The notes: generated from the letters alone by a model not told the origin. A stretch of 64,000 nt of DNA from Calditrichia bacterium (GCA_028284445.1 JANQRS010000050.1:186001-250000), one strand, 5' to 3'; positions 35,441-43,699 are shown, counted from the first letter of the stretch. Program-made: numbers and translations.

Positions 35441-36358
35441 ATGAAAAAGTTCTATGCACTGGTTTTGCTTTTACTGACTGGAAGTCTGTTGGCGGAACAA
35501 CCCAAATTGAAAGATACCGGGAATGTCCTGATCAATCGCCTGCAAATTCTTTCCATGGTTACCGATAGCCTGGATGAACAGTTTCAGGACCCGGTCTACC
35601 AGGGGCGGGGAGAAAAATCAATCCGCGGTTCGGTGTTGATGTCAGCTGTATTGCCGGGAAGCGGGCAGCTGTATTCAAAGTCCTACGTGAAGGCCTTATC
35701 CTTCCTCGCTATTGAAGCAGCAGCGTGGGCAATAAATATTAATTATCGCAACAAGGGCGATGAGCAGGATGGTGAATTCAAGGCCTTTGCTGATGAACTT
35801 TGGAGTGAGCAGCGGTACTGGTCATCTGTTTATTTTCAACTGAAGCAGTTACCGGCTGATGATCAACCGAATGGTCTGCCGGATTACGATGCCTTCCTGG
35901 TTACCGATTCCAGGGAGCGCCCGCTCTTGACGAACTGGGAAGCTGCTGAGGAAGTTTTGCGACAGTGGGACAACACCAAGTATTTGTCGGGATTCACCCA
36001 TCATTTGCCGGAAACCAAAACCCAACAGTATTATGAGATGATTGGTAAATATCCGGAGCAGTTTGGTAACGCCTGGGATGATGCTGACTTCATAACTTAC
36101 TATAGTGGATACGTTGATCGAATTACACCGCTTAATCGCGAATACGCGACGATGCGCCAACAGGCCAATGAATTCTACAACACCGCCGGCTACGGCTCAA
36201 TGGTCCTGTTGATCAATCACTTGGTATCGGCAATTGATGCCGGTTTCACAGCCCGTCGCTTTAATAACCGTCAGATCAGCGTCAGCTATGATCGCCGAAA
36301 GGAGTTTTCCGGAAATGGCGAAGGCGTGAACATGTTTGGGCTGCGAATGCAGTTGTAG
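35441..36358 (+). CDS. DUF5683-like membrane/envelope protein (copy 1)
   Basis: A 305-residue protein with a signal peptide (residues 1-18). The core SVLMSAVLPGSGQLYSKSYVKALSFLAIEAAAWAININY (about residues 65-103) is the glycine/proline hairpin plus hydrophobic segment typical of DUF5683 proteins of FCB bacteria. A second hydrophobic stretch near residue 255 (YGSMVLLINHLVSAIDAGFTARRF) recurs in the next gene as VVVGGIVLNHLISAIDVVRILR, so the two are paralogues. The role of the family is unknown. The ATG at 35441 follows GGTAGGAATGTATT. A repeat-filled gap of 230 nt separates it from copy 2. Confidence 0.75.
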   Translation: MKKFYALVLLLLTGSLLAEQPKLKDTGNVLINRLQILSMVTDSLDEQFQDPVYQGRGEKSIRGSVLMSAVLPGSGQLYSKSYVKALSFLAIEAAAWAININYRNKGDEQDGEFKAFADELWSEQRYWSSVYFQLKQLPADDQPNGLPDYDAFLVTDSRERPLLTNWEAAEEVLRQWDNTKYLSGFTHHLPETKTQQYYEMIGKYPEQFGNAWDDADFITYYSGYVDRITPLNREYATMRQQANEFYNTAGYGSMVLLINHLVSAIDAGFTARRFNNRQISVSYDRRKEFSGNGEGVNMFGLRMQL

Positions 36359-36412
36359 AAGAGATCCGGCACATCCCCCTTAATTTCCGGATGGCAATTG
36401 CGCTCGAAGCGT

Positions 36413-36533
36413 AAAGATTTACCACGAATGGACGCGAATTTTCGCGAAAATGCCAACCAGCTTATGTTTCAGTTGCGGTTTCTTAACTATTCGTGTTTAT
36501 TCGTGAAAATCCGTGTTAATCTTTTTCGCTTTA
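36413..36533. repeat. CACGAAT-type inverted repeat between the DUF5683 paralogues
   Basis: The left arm (36413-36450) reads AAGATTTACCACGAATGG followed by ACGCGAATTTTCGCG; the right arm (36489-36533) carries the complementary ATTCGTG, ATTCGTG and CCGTG words and ends AATCTTTTTCGC. The arms pair imperfectly. A fragment of a type A palindrome (CACATCCCCCTTAATT) sits just before at 36370. Such CACGAAT words are dispersed repeats in many environmental genomes. Confidence 0.7.
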
Positions 36534-36588
36534 AGGCATTCTGCGAAACTGCACGTGTCGGGAACACAAACGACAAAGACGATAAAAT

Positions 36589-37278
36589 ATGAAGAGAATA
36601 ATTTCCCTACTATTGGTACTCTCTCTAATGATCTCCGCCCAGGAAACGTCTGCGAAGCCGGACCTCAATATTGAGCAACCGGCAGGAGAGGCGCTTGGCA
36701 GCGGCGGCTTTGAGAATGTTTTGCTCTCCGCCCTGATTCCAGGACTCGGCGAATGGCGCAGTGGCAATAAACGTCTGGCCAAAATTTTCTTTGGCACGGA
36801 ACTGACACTCTGGATTGGGTACTTGTCGACTGAAGCCTATATCAATAATCTGCAGGGCGATATGGAGTCACTGGCAGCACTTTATGCTGGTGTAAATACC
36901 GCTGATAAAGACGATCAATACTGGATTGATATCGGGTCTTCCCTGAGTATCTATGATTTTAATGCCGAGCGCCTGCTTGCCCGTGATTTGGAAGGCGGTT
37001 ACGAAGAAGGTGGCGAATTCGACTGGCAGTGGGAATCAGATGAGCGGCGCAAAGAATATTTCGCCAAGCGTTTGAATCGCCAGGATTGGAAGCGAACGTC
37101 TACTGTTGTTGTCGGCGGCATCGTTCTCAATCACCTGATCAGTGCAATCGATGTTGTACGCATTCTGCGGGGACGGGCCGTTAACGATGACGAACGGCAG
37201 TCCATGCTACATATGAATTATCAGAACACGGTTGTTCAAGGAGAAACAGTGAGGTTGAACTTGACCATGTTTTTCTAA
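36589..37278 (+). CDS. DUF5683-like membrane/envelope protein (copy 2)
   Basis: A 229-residue protein with a signal peptide (MKRIISLLLVLSLMISAQETSA). NVLLSALIPGLGEWRSGNKRLAKIFFGTELTLWIGYL (about residues 43-79) matches the hairpin motif of copy 1, and LNHLISAIDV matches its second motif. The middle part (SSLSIYDFNAERLLARDLEGG) is short compared with copy 1. It is followed after 30 nt by the barrel gene, likely in one transcript. Function unknown. Confidence 0.75.
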   Translation: MKRIISLLLVLSLMISAQETSAKPDLNIEQPAGEALGSGGFENVLLSALIPGLGEWRSGNKRLAKIFFGTELTLWIGYLSTEAYINNLQGDMESLAALYAGVNTADKDDQYWIDIGSSLSIYDFNAERLLARDLEGGYEEGGEFDWQWESDERRKEYFAKRLNRQDWKRTSTVVVGGIVLNHLISAIDVVRILRGRAVNDDERQSMLHMNYQNTVVQGETVRLNLTMFF

Positions 37279-37308
37279 TGCGTTTCATTCAAACTGTGGG
37301 AGGGAAAA

Positions 37309-38460
37309 ATGAAACAAATTGCCATCGTATTTGCGATTCTTATCGGTTGTTGCTTGACGTTGTCAGCGCAGCAGCCACGGATTATTCGCCCTTCACCTAT
37401 CATTGGCATACCGCAAGGCTTACCATTTACCTCATTTAACAGTAACGGTTTCCTTAACGTTTCCCGGCTACATACCGGTGCAGAGGCGTTGACTAACCCG
37501 GCCTTGCTCAGCAATGCAAATGAAAGCATTGTCAGTGTCTCGTTTGGTTTTGCCACCGAGATCGAGTCACCCATCTCGACTGTTTCTGCGGTCTATAAGG
37601 AGCGTTATCCAGGCCTGCCAAAATCTGCCTTGATTGCGCACCGCTTCGGAAAATTGCATATAGGCCTCGGCTTTGATCAAACTTATTCCTCATCTTTGCA
37701 ATTGCCTCCACTGCTTCTCCGTACGCTTGATGATCCGGACGGCACACGCTTTAATCAGACGCTGGATCCCAGCACTCGTGGATTTTCTTATTCCACGTCC
37801 GTGTTGCTTGCATATCAATTTGTTCTCGGCGACGCGAGCCTAAAGAGCATTGGTCTAGGGCTAAAGGTTGGTTTCGATCGCTTCGAAAACACCATTGCCT
37901 TTAGCAGTTTAGGAACACGATATGAAGATAATGCGGCCAGCATAACAGCAGGCGCGCTGGTGAATCTCGGAATAGCTCAGATGGGGTTTTCATACCAGCA
38001 TTCACCGCGGTTTGCCGGACCTCATCCTGATGACGGTTTGCTCACTTTCCCCGACCCGTCCGGGGAGGAACAATTTCAATTGAACTATCCGGACTGGGAA
38101 GCGCAATTTCTACATCAGGTGCACAGCGGGGCTTCGCTGAAACTCGGCGATAGTTGGCAGACTGCCGGAAATTTCAGTTATCTTTTTTCGAATGAAGAAT
38201 TTGCCAGCTTTGTAGATCTATTTGAAATGGATGTCTCCTTAACATATCAGAAGGGTGCTTTACCAATGCTGACCGCTGCTTTGTTTTACAGAACCCCGGT
38301 CCAGGACAGCTTCCTCAGCAACACGACCTTCCTGTCCCTTGGGGCTTCGAAGCGCTTCGGTCAGTTCTTGCTGGATGCAGTTATTGCTGATAGTCACCTG
38401 CTGTCGGATGAAACGGTCTCACAGGTGGTCGGCAGACTTGGTGTTGGCGTCTCGTTTTAG
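37309..38460 (+). CDS. Putative outer-membrane beta-barrel protein
   Basis: A 383-residue protein, signal peptide MKQIAIVFAILIGCCLTLSA. Strand-like alternation and a NALLSNANESIVSVSFGFATE-like opening (around residues 62-80) recall PorV/FadL-type barrels that begin with a list of Asn/Gly loops, and the last residues VSQVVGRLGVGVSF fit a closing strand ending in F. GRAVY-neutral, no enzyme motif. GTGGGAGGGAAAA precedes the ATG at 37309, a good ribosome site. It is the third gene of the envelope cluster that starts with the DUF5683 pair. What it transports, if anything, is unknown. Confidence 0.65.
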   Translation: MKQIAIVFAILIGCCLTLSAQQPRIIRPSPIIGIPQGLPFTSFNSNGFLNVSRLHTGAEALTNPALLSNANESIVSVSFGFATEIESPISTVSAVYKERYPGLPKSALIAHRFGKLHIGLGFDQTYSSSLQLPPLLLRTLDDPDGTRFNQTLDPSTRGFSYSTSVLLAYQFVLGDASLKSIGLGLKVGFDRFENTIAFSSLGTRYEDNAASITAGALVNLGIAQMGFSYQHSPRFAGPHPDDGLLTFPDPSGEEQFQLNYPDWEAQFLHQVHSGASLKLGDSWQTAGNFSYLFSNEEFASFVDLFEMDVSLTYQKGALPMLTAALFYRTPVQDSFLSNTTFLSLGASKRFGQFLLDAVIADSHLLSDETVSQVVGRLGVGVSF

Positions 38461-38572
38461 CTGGTGACAAGCGTTGACGAATTTGCTGAAATACGATATG
38501 AATATTACCGGTAATTTGCTTACTTTGTATATCTATATAATTAACCCAACAAACGACAATTGCAGGTAACTC

Positions 38573-39448
38573 ATGCGTAGAATTATGATTACCGGCGCAT
38601 CCGGATTTCTCGGGCGTCACCTTTTGAACAAAATGCCGGACAATGCAGAAGTTCTGGCACAGTTTTGTCACCAGGATGTGAAATCACTTTTCCCAAATGC
38701 ACAGCATGTGCAGATGGACTTCACCAATACCGACTGGTCGGCGATCCGGGATTTTGCTCCGGATGCGATTATTCATACAGCAGCTATGGCCAATGTCAAC
38801 GAATGTGAAAATCAACCGGATGCGGCCATCGCTATGAATGATACCGCAACCCGGCAGCTTACTGACGTCGCCAGGGGCATTGGCGCGCGCTTAATTTATA
38901 CTTCTACCGATCAAATCTACGACGGCAAGCGCGGCGACTATAGCGAAGCTGATATACCCAGTCCATCCAATGTCTACGGCAAAACCAAAGTTGACTCCGA
39001 AGTATATATGCTCGAACATCATCCCTCGGCGGTTTCCGTGCGCTGCGCTTTGATATACGGTAAGGCGATCGAGCAAGCGCCGACCTTTACTGAAGATATG
39101 ATTCAACGCCTGAAGCGCGGCGAAACAGTGAATTTGTTCACCGACGAGTATCGCTCACCGGTGCTGGTCGATAATCTTGCGGAAATACTTTGGGAATTGA
39201 GCGCTCACGACTACCACGGTCCCCTGAATATTGGTGGCAGCGATAAGCTTTCGCGGATGGAAATGGGGGAGGTCGCCTGCGATTTGCTGGGGTTAGAACG
39301 TGAACGGCTAAATCCGACCCGTGCCAAGGGAATTAAGTTCGCTGCGGCACGTCCGGCAGATTGTTCATTTGATCTTGATCGTGCAAATGATGTTTTGACA
39401 ACGCCCCTGCTGGGATTTGAAGAAGGTATGCGCCAAGCGTTTGTGTAG
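38573..39448 (+). CDS. SDR-family oxidoreductase, RmlD/dTDP-4-dehydrorhamnose-reductase-like
   Basis: A 291-residue cytosolic protein. The NAD(P)-binding motif GASGFLGRHLL is at residues 6-16 and the catalytic YxxxK is in NVYGKTKVDSE (about residues 131-141), with the serine/threonine partner in IYTSTDQIYDG. PLNIGGSDKLSRMEMGEVACDLLG is the RmlD-type substrate side. The family reduces or epimerises nucleotide-sugar intermediates or, in some branches, methionine adenosyltransferase-linked proteins. The substrate is not readable. It starts after GCAGGTAACTC, 112 nt after the barrel gene, and converges with the esterase gene. Confidence 0.8.
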   Translation: MRRIMITGASGFLGRHLLNKMPDNAEVLAQFCHQDVKSLFPNAQHVQMDFTNTDWSAIRDFAPDAIIHTAAMANVNECENQPDAAIAMNDTATRQLTDVARGIGARLIYTSTDQIYDGKRGDYSEADIPSPSNVYGKTKVDSEVYMLEHHPSAVSVRCALIYGKAIEQAPTFTEDMIQRLKRGETVNLFTDEYRSPVLVDNLAEILWELSAHDYHGPLNIGGSDKLSRMEMGEVACDLLGLERERLNPTRAKGIKFAAARPADCSFDLDRANDVLTTPLLGFEEGMRQAFV

Positions 39449-39475
39449 AAGAGGCTGAACTCACCAGATAAAATC

Positions 39476-39531
39476 AAAAGAAGTCCCCCCTCTATCTCCC
39501 CCTGGGGGGAGATAGAGGGGGGACTTCTTTT
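39476..39531. terminator. Bidirectional terminator made of a type B palindrome between convergent genes
   Basis: A stem of C/G blocks (GTCCCCCCTCTATCTCC and its complement) with an AAAAGAA run on the left and TTCTTTT on the right. Read from either side it presents a GC-rich stem followed by a T-run, so it can end both the SDR gene (stop 39448) and the esterase gene (stop 39555). The T-flanks are missing in other copies of this repeat family, so here the element seems to serve as a terminator. Confidence 0.75.
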
Positions 39532-39554
39532 TCCAGAACTCAAACCTGAGTTCC

Positions 39555-40286
39555 CTAAAACCTACTATCCAGAAAATAAGGCAGCATCTGTCTCCAGGTT
39601 GGCCAATCATGTCCCATATCATGTCCCCAGAGGTCCAGCTGATGTGGGATGTCGCGCTGGTGAAGAATTTCCGATAGTTGAACAGAGGCGCCGGGATCTT
39701 CATAGGAACCCTGCCCACTGGCAATGATGATCTTCTTGTCAGTCCTCAACTGCCCTACAATGTTGTCGTCGTGCCAGTTCGGCAGATAGTCTACCGGTGA
39801 ATTAAAATAGCAGTTATCATCATAGTAACCTTTAGAGTAGGATTTGATGTCATAGCTGCCACTCATGGCGATGGTGCCGTCGAAGAGGTCCGGTCGACGG
39901 AAAAAGGTGTTGGCGCAATGCAGTGCGCCCAGGGAGGCGCCGGTGGTCATAATCGAAACACGACCCTGGCAATCGGTGTGGATAAATGGCACCACTTCCT
40001 GGGTGATGTACTCGTTGTATTGCTGATGACGCAAGGCTTTGTCGCGCGGGTGCATATGATCATTCAGCCAGCTCTCCATGTTGATGCTGTTGATTGAATA
40101 TGCCTTGCACTTACCGCCTTCAATCATGGGACGAATGGCTTCAATCAAATGAAATCGTTCGTATTCCAGGTAATCTGCTGCAGCTGTCGGGAACATTAGC
40201 AGGGCAAATCCATAATGCCCGTAGACGACGACTTCCATATCCTTGTTCAGGTTGGGGCTCCACCATTTGTGAATTTCTCTTCGCAT
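39555..40286 (-). CDS. Esterase-like alpha/beta hydrolase
   Basis: A 243-residue protein, no signal peptide. The nucleophile elbow is TTGASLGALH (serine 118), flanked by strand GRVSIM; an acidic residue is likely in the DLFDGTIAMSGSYD to GQGSYEDPG stretch, and the histidine in WGHDMGHDWPTW near residue 225. This is the layout of the putative esterase D-like family found in many FCB genomes (HKWWSPNLNKDMEVVVYGHYG at the N-terminus is characteristic). Substrate unknown, perhaps acyl or siderophore esters. GCGGAGAGATGAATGCG covers the start. Convergent with the SDR gene. Confidence 0.8.
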   Translation of the reverse strand: MRREIHKWWSPNLNKDMEVVVYGHYGFALLMFPTAAADYLEYERFHLIEAIRPMIEGGKCKAYSINSINMESWLNDHMHPRDKALRHQQYNEYITQEVVPFIHTDCQGRVSIMTTGASLGALHCANTFFRRPDLFDGTIAMSGSYDIKSYSKGYYDDNCYFNSPVDYLPNWHDDNIVGQLRTDKKIIIASGQGSYEDPGASVQLSEILHQRDIPHQLDLWGHDMGHDWPTWRQMLPYFLDSRF

Positions 40287-40448
40287 TCATCTCTCCGCAA
40301 AATGAAGGTTATGATCGTTAAATAGTTCGTGACTCAGGTAGTGGCGGCCGGTTGGTATAATTCCTTGAACCACCAGTCAATTTGCAAAAAGCAAACGAAA
40401 ATGTCTACGGAAATTAAGAATTAAAAGCAAGGGGAGATTTATAACGGC

Positions 40449-40492
40449 ACATCCCCCTTCTATCTTCCCCCGGGGGGAGATAGAAGGGGGAT
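40449..40492. repeat. C/G-block palindrome (type B)
   Basis: ATCCCCCTTCTATCTTCCCCC and a near-perfect complement around a GG centre; the right arm differs by one base and is followed by TTTTT. The CTTCTATCTT spacer is a variant of the CTCTATCT of the other type B copies. Confidence 0.85.
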
Positions 40493-40602
40493 TTTTCCTT
40501 CTACCAATTGAACACGCTCTAAGATATCAACCGGTGTGCAGCCCTGCCGCATTAACAATTCTGAATTGCGAGTTAAGTAACCGCGGCTGTTTGTTCGACA
40601 CC

Positions 40603-40681
40603 TTGTCATTCCCGCATGTTTTTCGCGGGAATCCACTTGTATAACACCTGGATGCCCGATAAGAGCATTCGGGCATGACGG
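40603..40681. repeat. GTCATTCCCGC-type double-hairpin repeat
   Basis: Two hairpins: ATTCCCGC (40608-40615) with GCGGGAAT (40625-40632), and ATGCCCGA (40652-40659) with TCGGGCAT (40669-40676). The whole is bounded by GTCAT on the left and ATGAC on the right, so it is also an outer inverted repeat. This wording is a known dispersed repeat in many bacteria. It lies just past the stop of the DUF4097 gene. Confidence 0.8.
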
Positions 40682-40710
40682 ATGAGGTGTCGTTTAATCA
40701 CATTAATTAC

Positions 40711-41421
40711 TTAGTTCTGCTCTACATGTCCGGTGACATTACGGATACGTACGTTGCCACTGCCGGATTCCTTGATCAAAACATCATTATCGACTTTGTC
40801 AATTTTGATGCCGCCCGAGCCGTCATCGACAATCACTTTGCCGGCCACATCGTAAATATCAATACTTCCGGAACCGTCTTCAATATCAACTTCACCGGCA
40901 ATTTTCTCCACAGTAATGCTGCCTGAGCCGTCGTCAATGCGCAGATCTCCACCGACGCCCTCAATAGTAATGCTTCCGGAACCGTCTTCGAGGTCTACAT
41001 TACCGCCGACGTCCTCAATGCTGATACTGCCTGAGCCGTCGTTAATAACCAGGTCCAGCTCATACGGCACTTTGATGCTAACGTTGATATACGCCTGACG
41101 AGATCCCCATCCGCCCCAACGGCTCTTGACGGTGCTTTCCAGGTAGGCGCGTTTACCGACCTTCTTCAATTCCAAACGAACGCGATCTTCGATAAAATCT
41201 TTGATATCATCTTCATCAAAATCACGCAGAACAATTTCTGCCTCTACTTCAATTTCCTTCAGGCCCTTAACGCCTTGAATTTCAAGAGAGCCGGCGCCAC
41301 ATTCGGCTTCCAGTTCTTTAATGCCGTCAACCGATAGGTTCAATTTACGAACTTCTTCAAAGTCCTTTGCAAAAACTACAAAAGAAAAGAGAGTGATCAA
41401 GACTACTATAAAACGCTGCAT
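40711..41421 (-). CDS. Secreted DUF4097-type solenoid with six 18-residue GSG repeats
   Basis: A 236-residue protein with a signal peptide (residues 1-18). Residues 20-120 form a beta-rich head (KLNLSVDGIKELEAECGAGSLEIQGV). From about residue 125 six repeats of 18 residues follow, consensus D-G-S-G-S-I-x-I-E-x-V-G-G-x-V-x-I-x; the last copies lose the pattern (KESGSGNVRIRNVTGH). This alternation of two strands and a GSG turn predicts a right-handed solenoid, as in DUF4097/GIN-domain proteins. Many aspartate and glutamate residues suggest cation binding; function unknown. AGAGGAGGCAATATGC gives a strong ribosome site at 41421. Divergent from pruA. Confidence 0.82.
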   Translation of the reverse strand: MQRFIVVLITLFSFVVFAKDFEEVRKLNLSVDGIKELEAECGAGSLEIQGVKGLKEIEVEAEIVLRDFDEDDIKDFIEDRVRLELKKVGKRAYLESTVKSRWGGWGSRQAYINVSIKVPYELDLVINDGSGSISIEDVGGNVDLEDGSGSITIEGVGGDLRIDDGSGSITVEKIAGEVDIEDGSGSIDIYDVAGKVIVDDGSGGIKIDKVDNDVLIKESGSGNVRIRNVTGHVEQN

Positions 41422-41629
41422 ATTGCCTCCTCTAAATAAGGTATTTCATAGACATACTGAAAAGCGCACCATCAGGTTACACATTAATTTGACAAATCAA
41501 ACATAAAATAGTTTACCGGGAGCGAAAAAAAAGCGGTCAGAAATCTTGGCAAAACCTGCTCAAACCTCATTGTGAAGCTGAGCGGGATAATTGGCGCAGA
41601 AAAAAAATGTTGCCAAAAGTTTTTTCGTA

Positions 41630-41659
41630 TTGACAAGCAACTGTCAAATATCCTAAACT
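41630..41659 (+). promoter_or_regulatory. pruA promoter with internal TTGACA/TGTCAA inverted repeat
   Basis: TTGACA (41630-41635) is separated by 18 nt from TAAACT (41654-41659), about 40 nt before the start codon. The -35 box pairs with TGTCAA (41642-41647) across AGCAAC, a 6-nt inverted repeat placed between the boxes, which could bind a regulator. This is a sigma70-like promoter, not the Bacteroidota TTTG/TAnnTTTG type. Confidence 0.65.
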
Positions 41660-41699
41660 TTGCCGGATCGATTAACACTAAAACCTTACAGGAGGGTTT

Positions 41700-43331
41700 A
41701 TGTCCAACGCATTTTTCAAGGTGCCCGCTCCGGTGAATGAGCCAGTGCGCAGCTATGCGCCGGGATCACCGGAGAAGGCCAGCCTGAAGGCCAGACTTCA
41801 GGAAATGAAACAGTCGCCGGTTGAGATTCCGCTCATCATTGGCGGGAAGGAAGTAAAGACCGGTAATACCGCGGAGATTTCTGCACCGCACGATCACTCC
41901 ATCAAACTTGGTAGCTATCACAAGGCAGGTGAAAAAGAGGTCAACATGGCCATCGAGGCCTCTCAAGCCGCCTTCAAAGAGTGGTCGGAAATGCCCTGGG
42001 AACACCGGGTTGCTATCTTTTTGAAAGCAGCTGACCTGCTTGCTGGTCCCTGGCGCGATACTGTAAACGGCGCTACCATGCTTGGTCAGTCAAAGAATGC
42101 CTTTCAGGCCGAAATTGACTCGGCATGCGAATTGGTCGACTTCTGGCGTTTCAATTCCTTTTATATGACGGAATTGATGGCGGATCAGCCGAATTCTGCA
42201 CCGGGTATGTGGAATCGCACAGAATATCGCCCGCTTGAAGGGTTTGTTTTTGCGGTTACCCCGTTCAATTTTTCATCTATTGCCGGGAACTTGCCAACTG
42301 CGCCTGCCCTGACCGGCTGTGTGGCGCTATGGAAACCGGCATCCAGCGCGGTGTATTCCGCCTATTATATCATGCGTCTGCTTGAGGAAGCGGGATTGCC
42401 TCCCGGGGTAATCAATTTTGTGCCTGGCTCCGGCTCTCAGGTTGGAAATCCGGCGATGCAAAGTCCACACTTGGCGGGCGTCCATTTTACCGGTTCGACA
42501 CCGGTTTTCCAGGGAATGTGGAAGACCATTGCTGATAACCTATCCCAGTCGCGCTATTATCCGCGTATTGTTGGTGAAACCGGCGGCAAAGACTTCATTT
42601 TTGCTCATCCTTCAGCAGATGTGGATGCGCTGGTTGTGGCGGCACTCCGTGGTGCCTTTGAATACCAGGGACAAAAGTGTTCAGCTGCTTCGCGGATGTA
42701 TATACCAAAATCAATTTGGGGTGAGTTCAAAGATAAATATGTCGCTGAAGTAGGAAAAATTAAAATGGGCGACCCGGAAGATTTCAGTAATTTCATGAAT
42801 GCCGTTATCGACGGCGGCGCCTTCCGCACAATTACCGGTTACATAGATCACGCACGCGACGCCAGCGATGCGGAATTTATTACCGGCGGTACCTATGATG
42901 ACAGCAAAGGCTGGTTCATCGAGCCGACCACGATTGTTACCACGAATCCGAAATTCAAGACCATGCAGGAAGAGATCTTTGGTCCGGTATTGACCATTTA
43001 CGTCTATGATGACAAGGATATTATGGAGACACTGGCGCTCTGCGACACGACGTCACCATATGCCCTTACCGGTGCTATTTTTTCACAAGACCGTGCGGCG
43101 ATTGTTGAAATGTCGAATTACCTGCGTCACGCTGCGGGTAATTTCTACATTAACGATAAGCCCACAGGTGCGGTGGTTGGGCAGCAGCCATTTGGTGGGG
43201 GGCGCGCCTCCGGTACCAATGACAAGGCTGGCAGCGCAATGAATCTGCTCCGCTGGATGAGCGTTCGCTCCATCAAAGAAACGCTGGTGCCACCGAAGGA
43301 CTGGCGCTATCCATTTATGGGCGAATCTTGA
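41700..43331 (+). CDS. pruA: L-glutamate gamma-semialdehyde dehydrogenase (1-pyrroline-5-carboxylate dehydrogenase)
   Basis: A 543-residue aldehyde dehydrogenase. The catalytic cysteine is in GAFEYQGQKCSAASRMY and the general-base glutamate in GETGGKDFIFAHPSAD. PFNFSSIAGNLPTAPALTGC and VVGQQPFGGGRASGTNDKAGS are hallmarks of the P5CDH group, as is the short N-terminal extension ending in the LKARLQEMK helix. It oxidises glutamate semialdehyde to glutamate with NAD+, the last step of proline breakdown, in the cytosol. No proline dehydrogenase is adjacent. AGGAGGG lies 3-4 nt before the ATG. A strong terminator follows. Confidence 0.95.
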   Translation: MSNAFFKVPAPVNEPVRSYAPGSPEKASLKARLQEMKQSPVEIPLIIGGKEVKTGNTAEISAPHDHSIKLGSYHKAGEKEVNMAIEASQAAFKEWSEMPWEHRVAIFLKAADLLAGPWRDTVNGATMLGQSKNAFQAEIDSACELVDFWRFNSFYMTELMADQPNSAPGMWNRTEYRPLEGFVFAVTPFNFSSIAGNLPTAPALTGCVALWKPASSAVYSAYYIMRLLEEAGLPPGVINFVPGSGSQVGNPAMQSPHLAGVHFTGSTPVFQGMWKTIADNLSQSRYYPRIVGETGGKDFIFAHPSADVDALVVAALRGAFEYQGQKCSAASRMYIPKSIWGEFKDKYVAEVGKIKMGDPEDFSNFMNAVIDGGAFRTITGYIDHARDASDAEFITGGTYDDSKGWFIEPTTIVTTNPKFKTMQEEIFGPVLTIYVYDDKDIMETLALCDTTSPYALTGAIFSQDRAAIVEMSNYLRHAAGNFYINDKPTGAVVGQQPFGGGRASGTNDKAGSAMNLLRWMSVRSIKETLVPPKDWRYPFMGES

Positions 43332-43362
43332 TAATAAGTGCTTCTGATTTTGCTGTAAAAAG

Positions 43363-43395
43363 AAAGGCCGTCCCGGCATGCCGGGACGGCCTTTT
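43363..43395 (+). terminator. Strong intrinsic terminator of pruA
   Basis: GGCCGTCCCGGCATGCCGGG continues to a 26-nt perfect palindrome (43366-43391), flanked by AAA and TTTT. It starts 32 nt after the pruA stop codon. A stem of 12-13 GC-rich pairs with a T-run is a textbook Rho-independent terminator. Confidence 0.92.
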
Positions 43396-43699
43396 CTGTA
43401 TCTTCAATCTCTTACTCATCTCCGCAATTTTTTGAAACAGGTGCTGAAGGTCTTGGCGGGACTCAGTAAACCTGATGTCGATGGCACGCGACATGCCAGT
43501 GTCCTATACGCATTGATATAAAGAAATAAGAGATTGGGTGCTGAAACTATCGGCGGCTGTGGCGGGAAACTTTAAGGCAAATGGGCAAATCTGTAAAAAA
43601 GCAAATCTGCAAAGCAATTACAAATGACACGAGCGGAGCGAGTTGACGTCGACGAAGTCGGCTGACGGCGCGCAGCGCCTGACAGGCGAGCTCGCGAGC
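43396..43699. other. Intergenic region between the pruA terminator and the FG-GAP gene
   Basis: About 300 nt without a gene. It contains AAATGGGCAAATCTG (43579-43593, same as at 14436) followed by a second GCAAATCTG copy, and then the GTCA mini-hairpin array that touches the FG-GAP stop codon. Nothing else recognised. Confidence 0.6.

Larger units (their letters stand above)
40287..40710. other. 424-nt intergenic interval filled with repeats
   Basis: Contains a type B palindrome (40449-40492) and a GTCATTCCCGC-type double hairpin (40603-40681). The rest (40287-40440, 40500-40600) shows no reading frame with protein character. Both neighbours are on the minus strand. Confidence 0.6.
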
